In this document: positions 1-7,096 of the stretch, piece after piece
Position numbering within the stretch: position 1 is the stretch's first letter
Layout: each line of letters opens with the position of its first letter
Source of the DNA: DASWHD01 sp036393335
GTDB lineage: Bacteria; CG2-30-53-67; CG2-30-70-394
Assembly (NCBI GenBank): GCA_036393335.1
Contig: DASWHD010000019.1
Span: 1 to 13,786, forward strand
Length of the DNA: 13,786 bases
Reading direction: 5' to 3'
Position numbers and translations under genes: made by a program
The notes under the pieces: generated by a model
What the model saw: only the letters and a program-made list of their open reading frames with translations
Database searches by the model: none
What the model was told of the DNA's origin: nothing

Positions 1-2354
1 AGCACGGCGGCCAGGGCGTAACAGGCGGCCGCGACCAGGATGAGGGCGCGGAAGCCCCAGGCGATGGCGATCATCGAGGCGGCCACCGCACCCACCACCG
101 AGGCCCAGCCATTGATCGCCACCAGCCACGGGATGCGTGCCGGTGCGGTGGCCGCGGTGCGCGCCAGCCCGGCCGGGAAGGGCAGGCCGAGGGGCAGGGC
201 GATCAGGAAGGCGGTCCCCCAGAGCAGGGTCCACTGGAGGGCGATGGGCCAAGCGAGGGCGCGGCCGAATCCGGAGGTGAGGAGGCAAGCGGCGGCCAGG
301 GCGAGGACGGCCGCCAGGGCCGCGGCCCACGTGCCCGCCGTGCCGCCCTCCCCGTGGCGGCCGAGCCACACGCTGCCACAGCCGCTGCCGAGGAGGAAGG
401 CGCCGATCACCACCGCGGCGCTCGCCGCCGGGTCACCCGTCAGGCGGCTGCCCTGGTGGATCAGAACCACCTCCAGCGCCAGGTAACCGAGACCGAGGCA
501 GGCGAAGAGGAGGGTCGCCGGCCCGCTGCCACGCAGGGCGCGCCGCACCGGGCGCAGCAGCAAGGGCGGCAAGGCCACCAGCACCCCCCCGAGGAGGAGT
601 GCCAGGACCAGGCCCGCGGCGAGGAACAGGTCCCCCCAGTCGCCGATCGGGAGGGTCCCCGCGCGCGCGCCGGCAAGGTACTCCGGGAGGTGGCGCCAGC
701 GCAGAAAGCGGTGGAAGAAGGGGCGGTCGTCGGTGGCGGGCGCGATGTGGAAGGGGTAACCGGCCAGGGGAGAGCCGTCCCCGGCGGAGAGAACCGCGGC
801 CAGCACCTCGCCCACGTCGGGACCCGGCAGGCGATGGTGCAGTCGCGCGGCCGGCTCCGGGAGCAGGGGATCGAAGCCCAGCTCCGCGGCCCACGCGGCC
901 AACCGCTCCCGCTCCGGCGCGGTGAACGGGGCGGCGGTGGCGCACAGGGTCCAGGCGTCCCACTGGCGGACGCAGGCAAGGTGGGCGCGAGGGTCGGCGA
1001 CGCCGCGGGCGCGGAGCACGCGGGCGAAGGTCGCCACCAGCTTGGGCAGGTCGCGCGGCGGCGCCTGGGTCCAGCGGCTCACCGCCACCAGGCCGCGCGC
1101 GCCGGCGGCAGCGAGGGCCGCGGCGAGTCCCTCCTCAGTGAGGAGGTACTCCTCCAGGGTGGAGCCGAGGCCGCCGGTGGCGGCGGCGAGGGAGTCGGCG
1201 GTGGGGAGGCAAACGAGGTCGTAGGTGTGCCCTGGCCGCGTTGCGAGGGCGGCGCGCGGGGCCCCGCCGCGCACCTGGAGGCGCGTCGGGTCCAGTCCGC
1301 CGTAGGGTCCGAGGGTGGTGCGGAGGGCGGCACGGGTGCGCGGGTCCGGCACCACGGCGATGATCTCTCGGGCGCCCGCCGCCTGCGCCGCCTGCAAGGC
1401 GAGGCCGGCCCCCGGGTCGAGGAGCAGGGCCGTGCGCGGGGGACGGAGTACGTAGGGCAGCCACGCCACCTGGGAGCGCAGGAGGGCCTCGCCGCCGGCG
1501 GCCACGACGACCCCGGCGCCGTCGCCGCGCACGAACAGGGCGCGCTGGGCGGGCGGCGGGTGGGGCGTCGCGAGGCTCAGGCCGGGGAGGGAGTGGAGGG
1601 CCGGGGCGGCGACCACACTCCACCGGCCACGAAGCCCGGGCCGGTCGGCCAGGAGGCGGGCGGCCGGCAGGCGCAGGGCCTGGGCGAGGTCCTTCTCCGG
1701 GGCGAGACGCGGCGCGCTCCCCCACGCACCGGCCAGGGCGGCCCCGACCACCCCGGCGGTGAGCCAGCCGCGCTGCCGATGCAAGCCGCCCAGCGCGGCG
1801 CTCAGCCACGCGCCGGCGCCGCAGGCGAGGGCGAGGCGGTGGAGGTCGGCGGTGGGCCGCACCGCCATCAAGGCGAGACCGACGGCCACGCCGAGACCGG
1901 CGCCGAGGAGGTGGATGCCGTAGATGGCACCGGGCCGCCCGCTCTCCACCCGCAGGGCGAGGGTGACCGCCGCCGCACCGGTGGCGAAGGGCGCGGCCAC
2001 CAGCAGCTCGCGGACGACCAGCCACACCCAGGCATCGCCGCGCCACGCCAGGAGGAGGGGCTCCAGGGGCACCCGTGCCACCAGGGGTGGCGCGGCGCTG
2101 GTGGTGATCACGAAGGCCGCCAGGAGCCCGCGCCACAGGGGTGCGGCGCGCCGCACGGCGCGCTCCCCGGCGACCTGGATGAGGGTGGCGCCGGCACCGA
2201 AGCCGACCATGGCGGTGGAGACCACCATCGACGCCAAGTGTCCCCACTCGGCCTCGGCAAAGGCGCGCAACCAGTAGAGCTCGAGGACCAGGAGCGCCGC
2301 GGAGAGCAGCAGCAGGGGGAGCGGAGCACCGACCGCAGGAGAGGCTAGCCGCAT
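1..2354 (-). CDS. Spermidine-synthase-like multi-spanning membrane protein (3' end outside window)
   Basis: I read this frame on the minus strand; it stays open for 784 codons to the left edge, so the C terminus is missing. Hydrophobic helices fill residues about 12-210. A soluble, Rossmann-like part follows (about 270-560): LLLDPGAGLALQAA at about 310-323 lies where a SAM-binding GGGDG loop would be, then EEYLLTEEG near 401. ATDDRPFFHRF (540-550) is a signature of the membrane-bound polyamine-synthase-like family. More helices follow, with PLGLPFPAGL (721-730) and a helix starting INGWAS. The usual glycine-rich catalytic loop and acidic residues are degenerate, so aminopropyl transfer is doubtful; a methyltransferase-like or structural role is possible. 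The ATG is chosen because TGA lies in frame two codons upstream; GGTGAG precedes it. The start lies inside the end of an inverted repeat. The gene follows pcm on the same strand after 292 bp. Confidence 0.8.
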   Translation of the reverse strand, partial: MRLASPAVGAPLPLLLLSAALLVLELYWLRAFAEAEWGHLASMVVSTAMVGFGAGATLIQVAGERAVRRAAPLWRGLLAAFVITTSAAPPLVARVPLEPLLLAWRGDAWVWLVVRELLVAAPFATGAAAVTLALRVESGRPGAIYGIHLLGAGLGVAVGLALMAVRPTADLHRLALACGAGAWLSAALGGLHRQRGWLTAGVVGAALAGAWGSAPRLAPEKDLAQALRLPAARLLADRPGLRGRWSVVAAPALHSLPGLSLATPHPPPAQRALFVRGDGAGVVVAAGGEALLRSQVAWLPYVLRPPRTALLLDPGAGLALQAAQAAGAREIIAVVPDPRTRAALRTTLGPYGGLDPTRLQVRGGAPRAALATRPGHTYDLVCLPTADSLAAATGGLGSTLEEYLLTEEGLAAALAAAGARGLVAVSRWTQAPPRDLPKLVATFARVLRARGVADPRAHLACVRQWDAWTLCATAAPFTAPERERLAAWAAELGFDPLLPEPAARLHHRLPGPDVGEVLAAVLSAGDGSPLAGYPFHIAPATDDRPFFHRFLRWRHLPEYLAGARAGTLPIGDWGDLFLAAGLVLALLLGGVLVALPPLLLRPVRRALRGSGPATLLFACLGLGYLALEVVLIHQGSRLTGDPAASAAVVIGAFLLGSGCGSVWLGRHGEGGTAGTWAAALAAVLALAAACLLTSGFGRALAWPIALQWTLLWGTAFLIALPLGLPFPAGLARTAATAPARIPWLVAINGWASVVGAVAASMIAIAWGFRALILVAAACYALAAV

Positions 2355-2570
2355 TTCTCACCACAGATCGTCGCGAGCCGGCGCAAATGGCCGTAGATCC
2401 TGGCTGGCCCGCGGTAGGAGCCGAATCCCTTCGGCGATTCAGGCCCTGCGGGCCTGCCGCGGCCACCGGCCGCGGGTCGCCGGTGCAACCGGCTCCTACC
2501 TCGGACGAGGACCCAGCCAGGAGATGCGAGCAGTTGCGCGGGCGCAGCAGATTTGTGGTGAGAAATGCGG
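2349..2570. repeat. Nested palindromic element (MITE/REP-like)
   Basis: Three nested inverted repeats share one centre. The outer pair is a perfect 17 bp (ccgcatttctcaccaca at 2349-2365 against 2554-2570). The middle pair is 10 bp (2398-2407/2513-2522). The inner pair is 11 bp (ggtaggagccg at 2413-2423 against 2490-2500). Further small hairpins lie in the core, for example an 8-bp stem ccgcggcc/ggccgcgg around 2457-2475. The inner part resembles REP-type intergenic elements of gammaproteobacteria (recognition from memory). No transposase is encoded. The left end contains the start codon of the leftmost gene. Flanks gctag and ggtag are similar but not an identical target duplication. Confidence 0.75.
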
Positions 2571-2601
2571 GGTAGCTGTGGAGCGGCGACGCGGGAAGTC
2601 A

Positions 2602-2632
2602 CGCCCCCAGAGTAGCGGATACTCAGGGGGCG
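2602..2632. terminator. Strong hairpin after pcm, possible terminator
   Basis: Arms cgcccccagagta (2602-2614) and tactcagggggcg (2620-2632) pair over 13 positions with one A-A mismatch around a 5-nt loop, starting 15 nt past the pcm stop codon. The symmetry works on both strands. No T tract follows on the minus strand, so it may stabilise the 3' end or attenuate rather than terminate outright. Confidence 0.5.
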
Positions 2633-2646
2633 CCCCGCACGGGGGG

Positions 2647-3363
2647 TCATTGCCCGCCGTGGCGGCCGGTGACCGGCACGAAGCGCACGGGGAACAGGGC
2701 GCGGGTGGTGATCGTCCCGTCGGACGCCTTCTCCACCACCATGAGCCGTTGGGTGGCGAAGGCCGGGCCGACGGGCACCACCATGCGCCCGCCGGGGACG
2801 AGCTGGGCCACCAGGGGCGGGGGGATGTGGGAGGCGGCGGCGGTGACGAGGATGGCGTCGAACGGGGCGTGCTCGGGCCAGCCATAGTAACCGTCGCCGG
2901 TACGCACGGTGACGTTGGCGTAGCCGAGCGCCGCCAGGGCCGCCCGCGCCCGATCGGCGAGCGGGGCGTGGATCTCCATGGTGTAGACCTGCGCCGCGAG
3001 CTGGGAGGCCACCGCCGCCTGGTAGCCCGAGCCGGTGCCCAGCTCGAAGAGCTTGCTCGCCGGGGTGAGACGGAGCAGCTCGGTCATCTTCGCGACGATG
3101 TACGGTTGCGAGATGGTCTGGCCGTAGCCGATGGGCAGGGGATTGTCGTCATACGCCGTCGCCTGGAGTCGCTCGGGCACGAAGCGGTGGCGTGGGACGG
3201 CGCGCATGGCGGCGAGCACTCGCGGGTCGTTTACCCCGCGACGCACGATCTGGTCCGCCACCATGCCCATGCGGTCGGCGGCGCGCTCCGCGGTTTCCGT
3301 CGCCAGCGAGGCCGGGGTCACGCCGACCAGCAGCGCGACGACGAGGAGGGCACGGCCCCACAT
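2647..3363 (-). CDS. pcm: Protein-L-isoaspartate O-methyltransferase, exported form
   Basis: A 238-residue PIMT (EC 2.1.1.77) that transfers methyl from SAM to L-isoaspartyl residues and so starts repair of damaged proteins. Visible motifs: PLPIGYGQTISQPYIVA (75-91) with the family's active-site serine region, the SAM loop LFELGTGSGYQAA (105-117), the acidic end of the next strand at MEIH, and TGDGYYGWPEHAPFDAILVTAA. Most PIMTs are cytosolic, but this one opens with a signal-peptide-like segment (MWGRALLVVALLVGVTPASLA), likely cut near residue 21, so it should act in the periplasm. Its ATG is 9 nt from the ccmD stop codon, which suggests cotranscription with the ccm genes. The only SD-like bases (AGGA) lie 12 nt upstream, at the end of ccmD. 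Confidence 0.93.
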   Translation of the reverse strand: MWGRALLVVALLVGVTPASLATETAERAADRMGMVADQIVRRGVNDPRVLAAMRAVPRHRFVPERLQATAYDDNPLPIGYGQTISQPYIVAKMTELLRLTPASKLFELGTGSGYQAAVASQLAAQVYTMEIHAPLADRARAALAALGYANVTVRTGDGYYGWPEHAPFDAILVTAAASHIPPPLVAQLVPGGRMVVPVGPAFATQRLMVVEKASDGTITTRALFPVRFVPVTGRHGGQ

Positions 3364-3372
3364 GACGGTGGT

Positions 3373-3519
3373 CTATCCTTTGCGCTGGCCGATCTCCCGG
3401 CGCAACTCCTCGATCTCGCGCATCAGGCGGCGCTGGCGACTGAACACGACGGCGAGATAGCCAAACAGGATGGCCCAGAAGGCGGCGTAGCCGGCAAACA
3501 GGAAGTCGAGGTTCTTCAT
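3373..3519 (-). CDS. ccmD: Heme exporter small protein CcmD
   Basis: A 48-residue ORF that starts MKNLDFLFAGYAAFWAILFG and has one membrane helix (about 7-25), then a basic, charged tail (SRQRRLMREIEELRREIGQRKG). This layout is typical of CcmD, the small membrane peptide that helps release heme-loaded CcmE from the CcmABC complex. CcmD proteins are poorly conserved, so the call rests on size, the aromatic single-TM pattern, and position after ccmC and before pcm. A good SD (AGGAG) lies 8 nt before the ATG. Unusually, 129 nt holding a palindromic repeat separate it from ccmC, where the two genes normally touch. Confidence 0.88.
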   Translation of the reverse strand: MKNLDFLFAGYAAFWAILFGYLAVVFSRQRRLMREIEELRREIGQRKG

Positions 3520-3554
3520 CGGGGTGCTCCTAGGAAAGGCTCGGCTGGGATGCG

Positions 3555-3634
3555 TTTTTCACCACGGAGGCCCAGCGAGCACGGAGACTGGTCTCCGGTT
3601 TTTTCCTCGGTGTTCTCCGTGTCTCCGTGGTGAG
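3555..3634. repeat. Palindromic intergenic element between ccmC and ccmD
   Basis: Outer arms tcaccacggag (3559-3569) and ctccgtggtga (3623-3633) are a perfect 11-bp inverted repeat. An inner pair cacggaga/tctccgtg (3580-3587/3614-3621) and a small perfect hairpin ggagac-tg-gtctcc (3583-3596) nest inside. The left arm carries about 9 extra bases. The sequence looks like the dispersed 'ttcaccacggag' repeats common in proteobacterial intergenic DNA (recognition from memory). It fills most of the gap inside the operon. Confidence 0.7.
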
Positions 3635-3648
3635 TGGCTGTCGCGGGC

Positions 3649-4362
3649 TTAGCCGCGCTCCGGCGGCGTGAGATCCGCCTCGCGGTACAGGTGGTCGACC
3701 TCGTCTTGCAGCATCTCCACCACCACCCGCCGCAGCAGCAGGGCGATGAACAGGATCAGGAAGGCCACCAGGCAGACCCGGAAGGTGAGGGCCATGTCCG
3801 GCGCCAGCCCCGAGTCCGCCCCGCCCATGATCACCGGCTTCGGGTGCTGGGTGCGCCACCAGCGGATCGACATGTAGTTGATGGGCACCGCCAGGGCGCC
3901 GACGATCCCCACCACCGCCGCCAGGTTGGCGCGCCGGGCGCCTTCCGGCAGGTAGGCGCGCAGCATCAGATAGGAGACGTAGATCAGCCAGGTGACCAGG
4001 GTGAGGGTGAGGCGGGCATCCCAGGTCCACCAGATCCCCCAGATCGGCTTCGCCCAGATCGGACCGGTGATCAGCACGATGCTGCAAAACACCACGCCCA
4101 GCTCGGCCGCCGCCTGGGCGGTGATGTCCCAGCCGCGGCCGCGGGTGATCAGGTAGGCGATGGAGGCTACGAACACGATGAAGAAGGCGAGAAAGCTCAT
4201 CATCGCCGACGGCACGTGGAAGTAGAAAATCCGTTGCACGATCCCCATGGTCCGCTCGGTGGGGACATAGACGAAGACCAGGTAGAGGGCCACGAGGATC
4301 GCCGGCCAGGCGAGGCCGGCGGCGACATTGGCGGCGGTGTGCAGGCGGTCGATCCGCATCAT
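3649..4362 (-). CDS. ccmC: Heme exporter / CcmE heme-loading protein CcmC
   Basis: A 237-residue inner-membrane protein of the heme-handling family with about six helices. It binds heme at the periplasmic face and loads it onto CcmE. The tryptophan-rich WWD signature WGIWWTWDARLT is intact, with the flanking periplasmic histidines seen in FYFHVPSA (upstream) and WWRTQHPKP (downstream). Two ATG codons are adjacent at the start. The ccmB stop TGA overlaps the first one (ATGA), and GGAGG is 1 nt from the first and 4 nt from the second, so initiation at 4359 (MRIDRL) is possible. Length matches the family. The frame continues upstream without a stop, but that part overlaps ccmB and is not coding. 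Confidence 0.96.
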   Translation of the reverse strand: MMRIDRLHTAANVAAGLAWPAILVALYLVFVYVPTERTMGIVQRIFYFHVPSAMMSFLAFFIVFVASIAYLITRGRGWDITAQAAAELGVVFCSIVLITGPIWAKPIWGIWWTWDARLTLTLVTWLIYVSYLMLRAYLPEGARRANLAAVVGIVGALAVPINYMSIRWWRTQHPKPVIMGGADSGLAPDMALTFRVCLVAFLILFIALLLRRVVVEMLQDEVDHLYREADLTPPERG

Positions 4363-4368
4363 TCCTCC
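4359..4368 (-). promoter_or_regulatory. Shine-Dalgarno and ccmB/ccmC start-stop overlap
   Basis: On the minus strand this reads GGAGGAATGATGA-like: GGAGG (4364-4368), then tandem ATGs at 4362 and 4359, with the ccmB TGA (4361-4359) embedded. This points to translational coupling. The SD spacing favours the second ATG or reinitiation. Confidence 0.6.
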
Positions 4369-5033
4369 AGGACGAAATCGAAGAGCAGGGTGGAGCTCAC
4401 CAGGAAGATCACGTCGTACAGGGCCAGCATGCGCACCATGTCGCGCAGGCCCTCGGTCTCGTGGTTGAGGATCATGCCGGTGGACTCCACCGCCCCGATG
4501 ATCACCGGCACCGTGATGGGGAACAGCAGGATCGGCAACATCACCTCGCGCAGCCGGGTATTGGCGCTCACCGCCGCCAGCAGGGTGCCCACGGCGGTGA
4601 AGCCGATGGTGCCGAGGAGGCACACGAGGAGCAGTGCCGGTAGCTCGGTGGTCAGGGTGAGGTTGAAGAACAGGACGAAGAAGGGCAGGAGGATCACCTC
4701 CGCCACCAGGGTGAAGACCAGGTTCGCCAGCCACTTGCCGAGGTAGATGCCGCCCCGGTCGATGGGCGTGAGGAGCACCCCGGCGAGACAGCCGTTGTCC
4801 TGCTCCGCGGCGAAGGCGCGGTTGAGACCGAGCACGGCGGCGAAGGTGAATGCGACCCACAAGATGCCGGGGCCGATGAGCAGCACCAGCTCGCGATCCG
4901 GGTTGAAGGCAAAATTAAAGATCACCAGCACCAGGATCGCGAACAGGAGCATGGCGCTCATCGCCTCCCGGGTCCGCCACTCCAGGCGCAGGTCCTTCAG
5001 GAAGATGGTGAAGAGCCGGTGGAAGAAGGTCAT
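4359..5033 (-). CDS. ccmB: Heme exporter permease CcmB
   Basis: A 224-residue ABC permease with about six helices. It partners the ATPase CcmA in the CcmABCD complex, which uses ATP to free heme-loaded CcmE. Recognisable features are the N-terminal amphipathic KDLRLEWRTRE segment, ERELVLLIGPGILWVAFTF-type second helix region (here DRELVLLIGPGILW), the EQDNGCLAGVLLTPIDRGGIYLGK loop that is highly typical of CcmB (compare 'D..G.LE.L...P' in E. coli), and LLGTIGFTAVGTLL. No Shine-Dalgarno is visible before the ATG; the upstream bases instead form one arm of an inverted repeat that abuts the start codon. The downstream end overlaps ccmC. Confidence 0.95.
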   Translation of the reverse strand: MTFFHRLFTIFLKDLRLEWRTREAMSAMLLFAILVLVIFNFAFNPDRELVLLIGPGILWVAFTFAAVLGLNRAFAAEQDNGCLAGVLLTPIDRGGIYLGKWLANLVFTLVAEVILLPFFVLFFNLTLTTELPALLLVCLLGTIGFTAVGTLLAAVSANTRLREVMLPILLFPITVPVIIGAVESTGMILNHETEGLRDMVRMLALYDVIFLVSSTLLFDFVLEE

Positions 5034-5120
5034 TGTTTTTCGCGGGGTGGCTCAAACGGTATAGCTTGCAGGGTTGGGGGACATCACTTGCGCCGGGAAC
5101 ATCGCGGCCCGCGAAAAACA
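5034..5120. repeat. Inverted repeat filling the ccmA-ccmB gap
   Basis: tgtttttcgcggg (5034-5046) and its exact complement cccgcgaaaaaca (5108-5120) form a perfect 13-bp inverted repeat around 61 nt. It spans the whole gap between the ccmB start (5033) and the ccmA stop (5122). In the mRNA one arm would sit directly upstream of the ccmB AUG, which lacks an SD, so it could modulate ccmB translation; this is inference. It could also be a small dispersed element. Confidence 0.65.
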
Positions 5121-5121
5121 G

Positions 5122-5844
5122 TTATTGCAACGACCGCTCGTAGAGGGCGTTGAACTCCGCCTCACTCAGCTCGCCGGCGGATGAGGCGTGGATCACCTCA
5201 CCGCGCCGCAGGATGGCGACGTCGGTCGCCATCGCGAACCCCAACTGGTGGTCGTGGGTGGTGAGCAGCACCGTGTGGTGGTCCTCGCGGAAGCGGTCGA
5301 TCAGCTCGTTGAGCCGCCCCACGGCGCGCCGGTCGAGGCCGGTGTAGGGCTCGTCGAGGAGCAGGATCTGCGGGCGGTGGAGAAAGGCGCGGGCGATTGC
5401 CAGGCGCTGTGCCATGCCGCGCGAGAAGTGGCGGGTGCGACTGGTCGCGCGGTGGCTCAGCTCCACCTGATCGAGGACCTCGCGGCACCGCTCTTCCAAC
5501 CGCTCGATCCCGTAGAGGTGGCCGTAGAAGCGCAGGTTCTCCAGGGCCGTGAGGTCTTCGTAGAGAAAGAGCTGGTGGGAGACCATGCCGATCCGGCCGC
5601 GGATCGCGGCGGCCTCCTTGACCGCGTCGCGGCCGGCGATGCGCAGGTGCCCGCCGCTGGCGCGCATCAGCCCGGCGGCGATGCGCAGGAAGGTGCTCTT
5701 GCCCGCGCCGTTGTGGCCGAACAGCGCCGTGACGGAGCCCTCACGCACCGCCAGGTCGACCGATCGCAAGGCAGTGATGCGACCAAAGCGCTTGGCCACG
5801 CCCACCGCCTCCAGCGCGAAAGGCCCAGGGTCCCGGCCGCTCAT
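5122..5844 (-). CDS. ccmA: Heme exporter ATP-binding protein CcmA
   Basis: A 240-residue ABC ATPase. Walker A GHNGAGKST (43-51), Q-loop near HQLFLYEDLT (90-99), signature FSRGMAQR (140-147, the CcmA-style variant of LSGGQ), Walker B ILLLDEP (160-166), D-loop GLD, and H-loop H197 (TTHD) are all present, so it should be active. It hydrolyses ATP on the cytosolic side of CcmABCD. The ATG overlaps the stop codon of the upstream gene (ATGA at 5844-5841), indicating coupling. CcmA in E. coli is about 205 residues; the extra length here is mostly the N-terminal extension and C-terminal tail ending FNALYERSLQ. Generic ABC-ATPase annotation is the alternative, but ccmB and ccmC follow directly. Confidence 0.96.
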   Translation of the reverse strand: MSGRDPGPFALEAVGVAKRFGRITALRSVDLAVREGSVTALFGHNGAGKSTFLRIAAGLMRASGGHLRIAGRDAVKEAAAIRGRIGMVSHQLFLYEDLTALENLRFYGHLYGIERLEERCREVLDQVELSHRATSRTRHFSRGMAQRLAIARAFLHRPQILLLDEPYTGLDRRAVGRLNELIDRFREDHHTVLLTTHDHQLGFAMATDVAILRRGEVIHASSAGELSEAEFNALYERSLQ

Positions 5845-7031
5845 CCCTGCCCGCGGCCGAGGCGATGCACGGTCTGCTCCAGCTTGCGCATCAGCTCCGC
5901 CCGCCGGCCGTCGTACTGTTTGCGGCTGATCGAACCGGCCGCCAGGCGATCATCGAGCTCGGCGATGGAGGTGATCAGGTTCTCCTTGAGACGCTGCGCC
6001 TGCTTGTCGCCGGCCGTCCCGGTCGCGGCCACCACGGCCTTCTCTCTACCGGCGGTGAGGATCGCCACCGCCGCAAGGATGCCGCCGAGGATCAAGACCA
6101 CGTAGGGCAGGAATTTCTGGGTACGGTTGTCCGCCACCTCCACCTGGAACTGGCCGTGGCCTCCCCCCACGGCGCTGCCCCCGGTCAACGTGAGGGCGAT
6201 GCGGGTGCCCGCCGCCGCGGCCTCCGCGTGCAGGTAGACGAGGTTGCGCTCGTCGTTCACTTCCACCACCTGCAACGGCGCGTCGGGTACCACCTCCACA
6301 TCCGCCGGCTGCACGAACAGGTCGACGCGCGGCAGGTCGTAGAGGATAGGCTCCTCGTACGCCAGTCGCTGGTCGCCGTACGGCAAGGTGTAGGCGAGCT
6401 CGACCTCCGTGACACCGGGGCGGATGGGATAGTCGACGGTGAAGACCTCGGGATCGTCGGTGGCGATCGGGTCGCGGCTCACCGGTTGCCCTTGGGCGCT
6501 GACCGAGATGGTCACCTCCCCCGTATGGCTTGCGGGCAGATGGAGACGGAAGGCGCCGCCCGCGCGGTACACGGTGCGTTTTTCCGGGCCGTCGTTGACC
6601 AGGCGAAACACCTTGTCGACGCGGAACACCCGCCCGTCGGTGCGCAGCACCACGTGACGCATCTCGACACCCACCCCTTGCCACTGATCCGTCGCCTCGT
6701 AGACCTCGAAGTTGACCACCAGCGGCCGGCCGGTGAGCCGCGCCGGCTGGCGATAGGTGACGCCCTGATAGTCCACCTGCACCAGAAAGAGCGGCGCACC
6801 CGGTGGGATGTCGTCGAACCGGTAGCGACCGTTCACCAGGGGCACGGCGGCGATCTCCTCCATGCCCATGGACGGCGCCACCAAGGTCACCTCTGCCGGC
6901 CCCAGGGCGGCGCCAGGGGTACCCATGCGCACCTCGCCGGAGATGGACCGCCCGCCATCCTGGGCAAATCCAGGGACCGCTACCAGCAGCAGCCACACCA
7001 TCGCCCACAGGCCGAGCCGGCGACCCATCAT
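5841..7031 (-). CDS. Exported beta-sandwich protein with C-terminal TM anchor, in ccm operon (unknown function)
   Basis: A 396-residue protein that I do not match to a named gene. A signal peptide (about 1-23, ending VPGFAQ) is followed by a carboxypeptidase-regulatory-like / Ig-type domain (about 28-112: ISGEVRMGTPG...PLVNGRYRFDDIPPGAPLFLVQVDYQG), then a beta-rich region (about 120-300). A single membrane helix lies at about 307-327 (FLPYVVLILGGILAAVAIL). The cytosolic tail is coiled-coil or SHOCT-like (ENLITSIAELDDRLAAGSISRKQYDGRRAEL). The start at 7031 is chosen because an SD (GAGAGGAA) precedes the first of two ATGs; the frame is open further upstream, but that part lacks a signal peptide. 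It overlaps ccmA by ATGA and follows the zinc-ribbon gene by 65 nt, so a role in heme or apocytochrome handling is likely but not shown. Confidence 0.85.
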   Translation of the reverse strand: MMGRRLGLWAMVWLLLVAVPGFAQDGGRSISGEVRMGTPGAALGPAEVTLVAPSMGMEEIAAVPLVNGRYRFDDIPPGAPLFLVQVDYQGVTYRQPARLTGRPLVVNFEVYEATDQWQGVGVEMRHVVLRTDGRVFRVDKVFRLVNDGPEKRTVYRAGGAFRLHLPASHTGEVTISVSAQGQPVSRDPIATDDPEVFTVDYPIRPGVTEVELAYTLPYGDQRLAYEEPILYDLPRVDLFVQPADVEVVPDAPLQVVEVNDERNLVYLHAEAAAAGTRIALTLTGGSAVGGGHGQFQVEVADNRTQKFLPYVVLILGGILAAVAILTAGREKAVVAATGTAGDKQAQRLKENLITSIAELDDRLAAGSISRKQYDGRRAELMRKLEQTVHRLGRGQG

Positions 7032-7096
7032 GGAAATTCCTCTCTCACGCGACGTGATCGATGGCGCCCATGGCCGTCCCGGATCGCAGTCGCCGG

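Noticed and set aside
354..2348. A 664-codon open frame on the plus strand
   Set aside because: Its translation is rich in Gly, Arg, Gln and Ala with no domain. It mirrors the minus-strand membrane gene, whose helices and motifs are clear; high GC removes stops in the shadow frame.
1135..2466. A 443-codon minus-strand frame overlapping the leftmost gene
   Set aside because: It is an Arg/Pro/Gly-rich frame shift of the true membrane-protein frame and begins inside the palindromic repeat.
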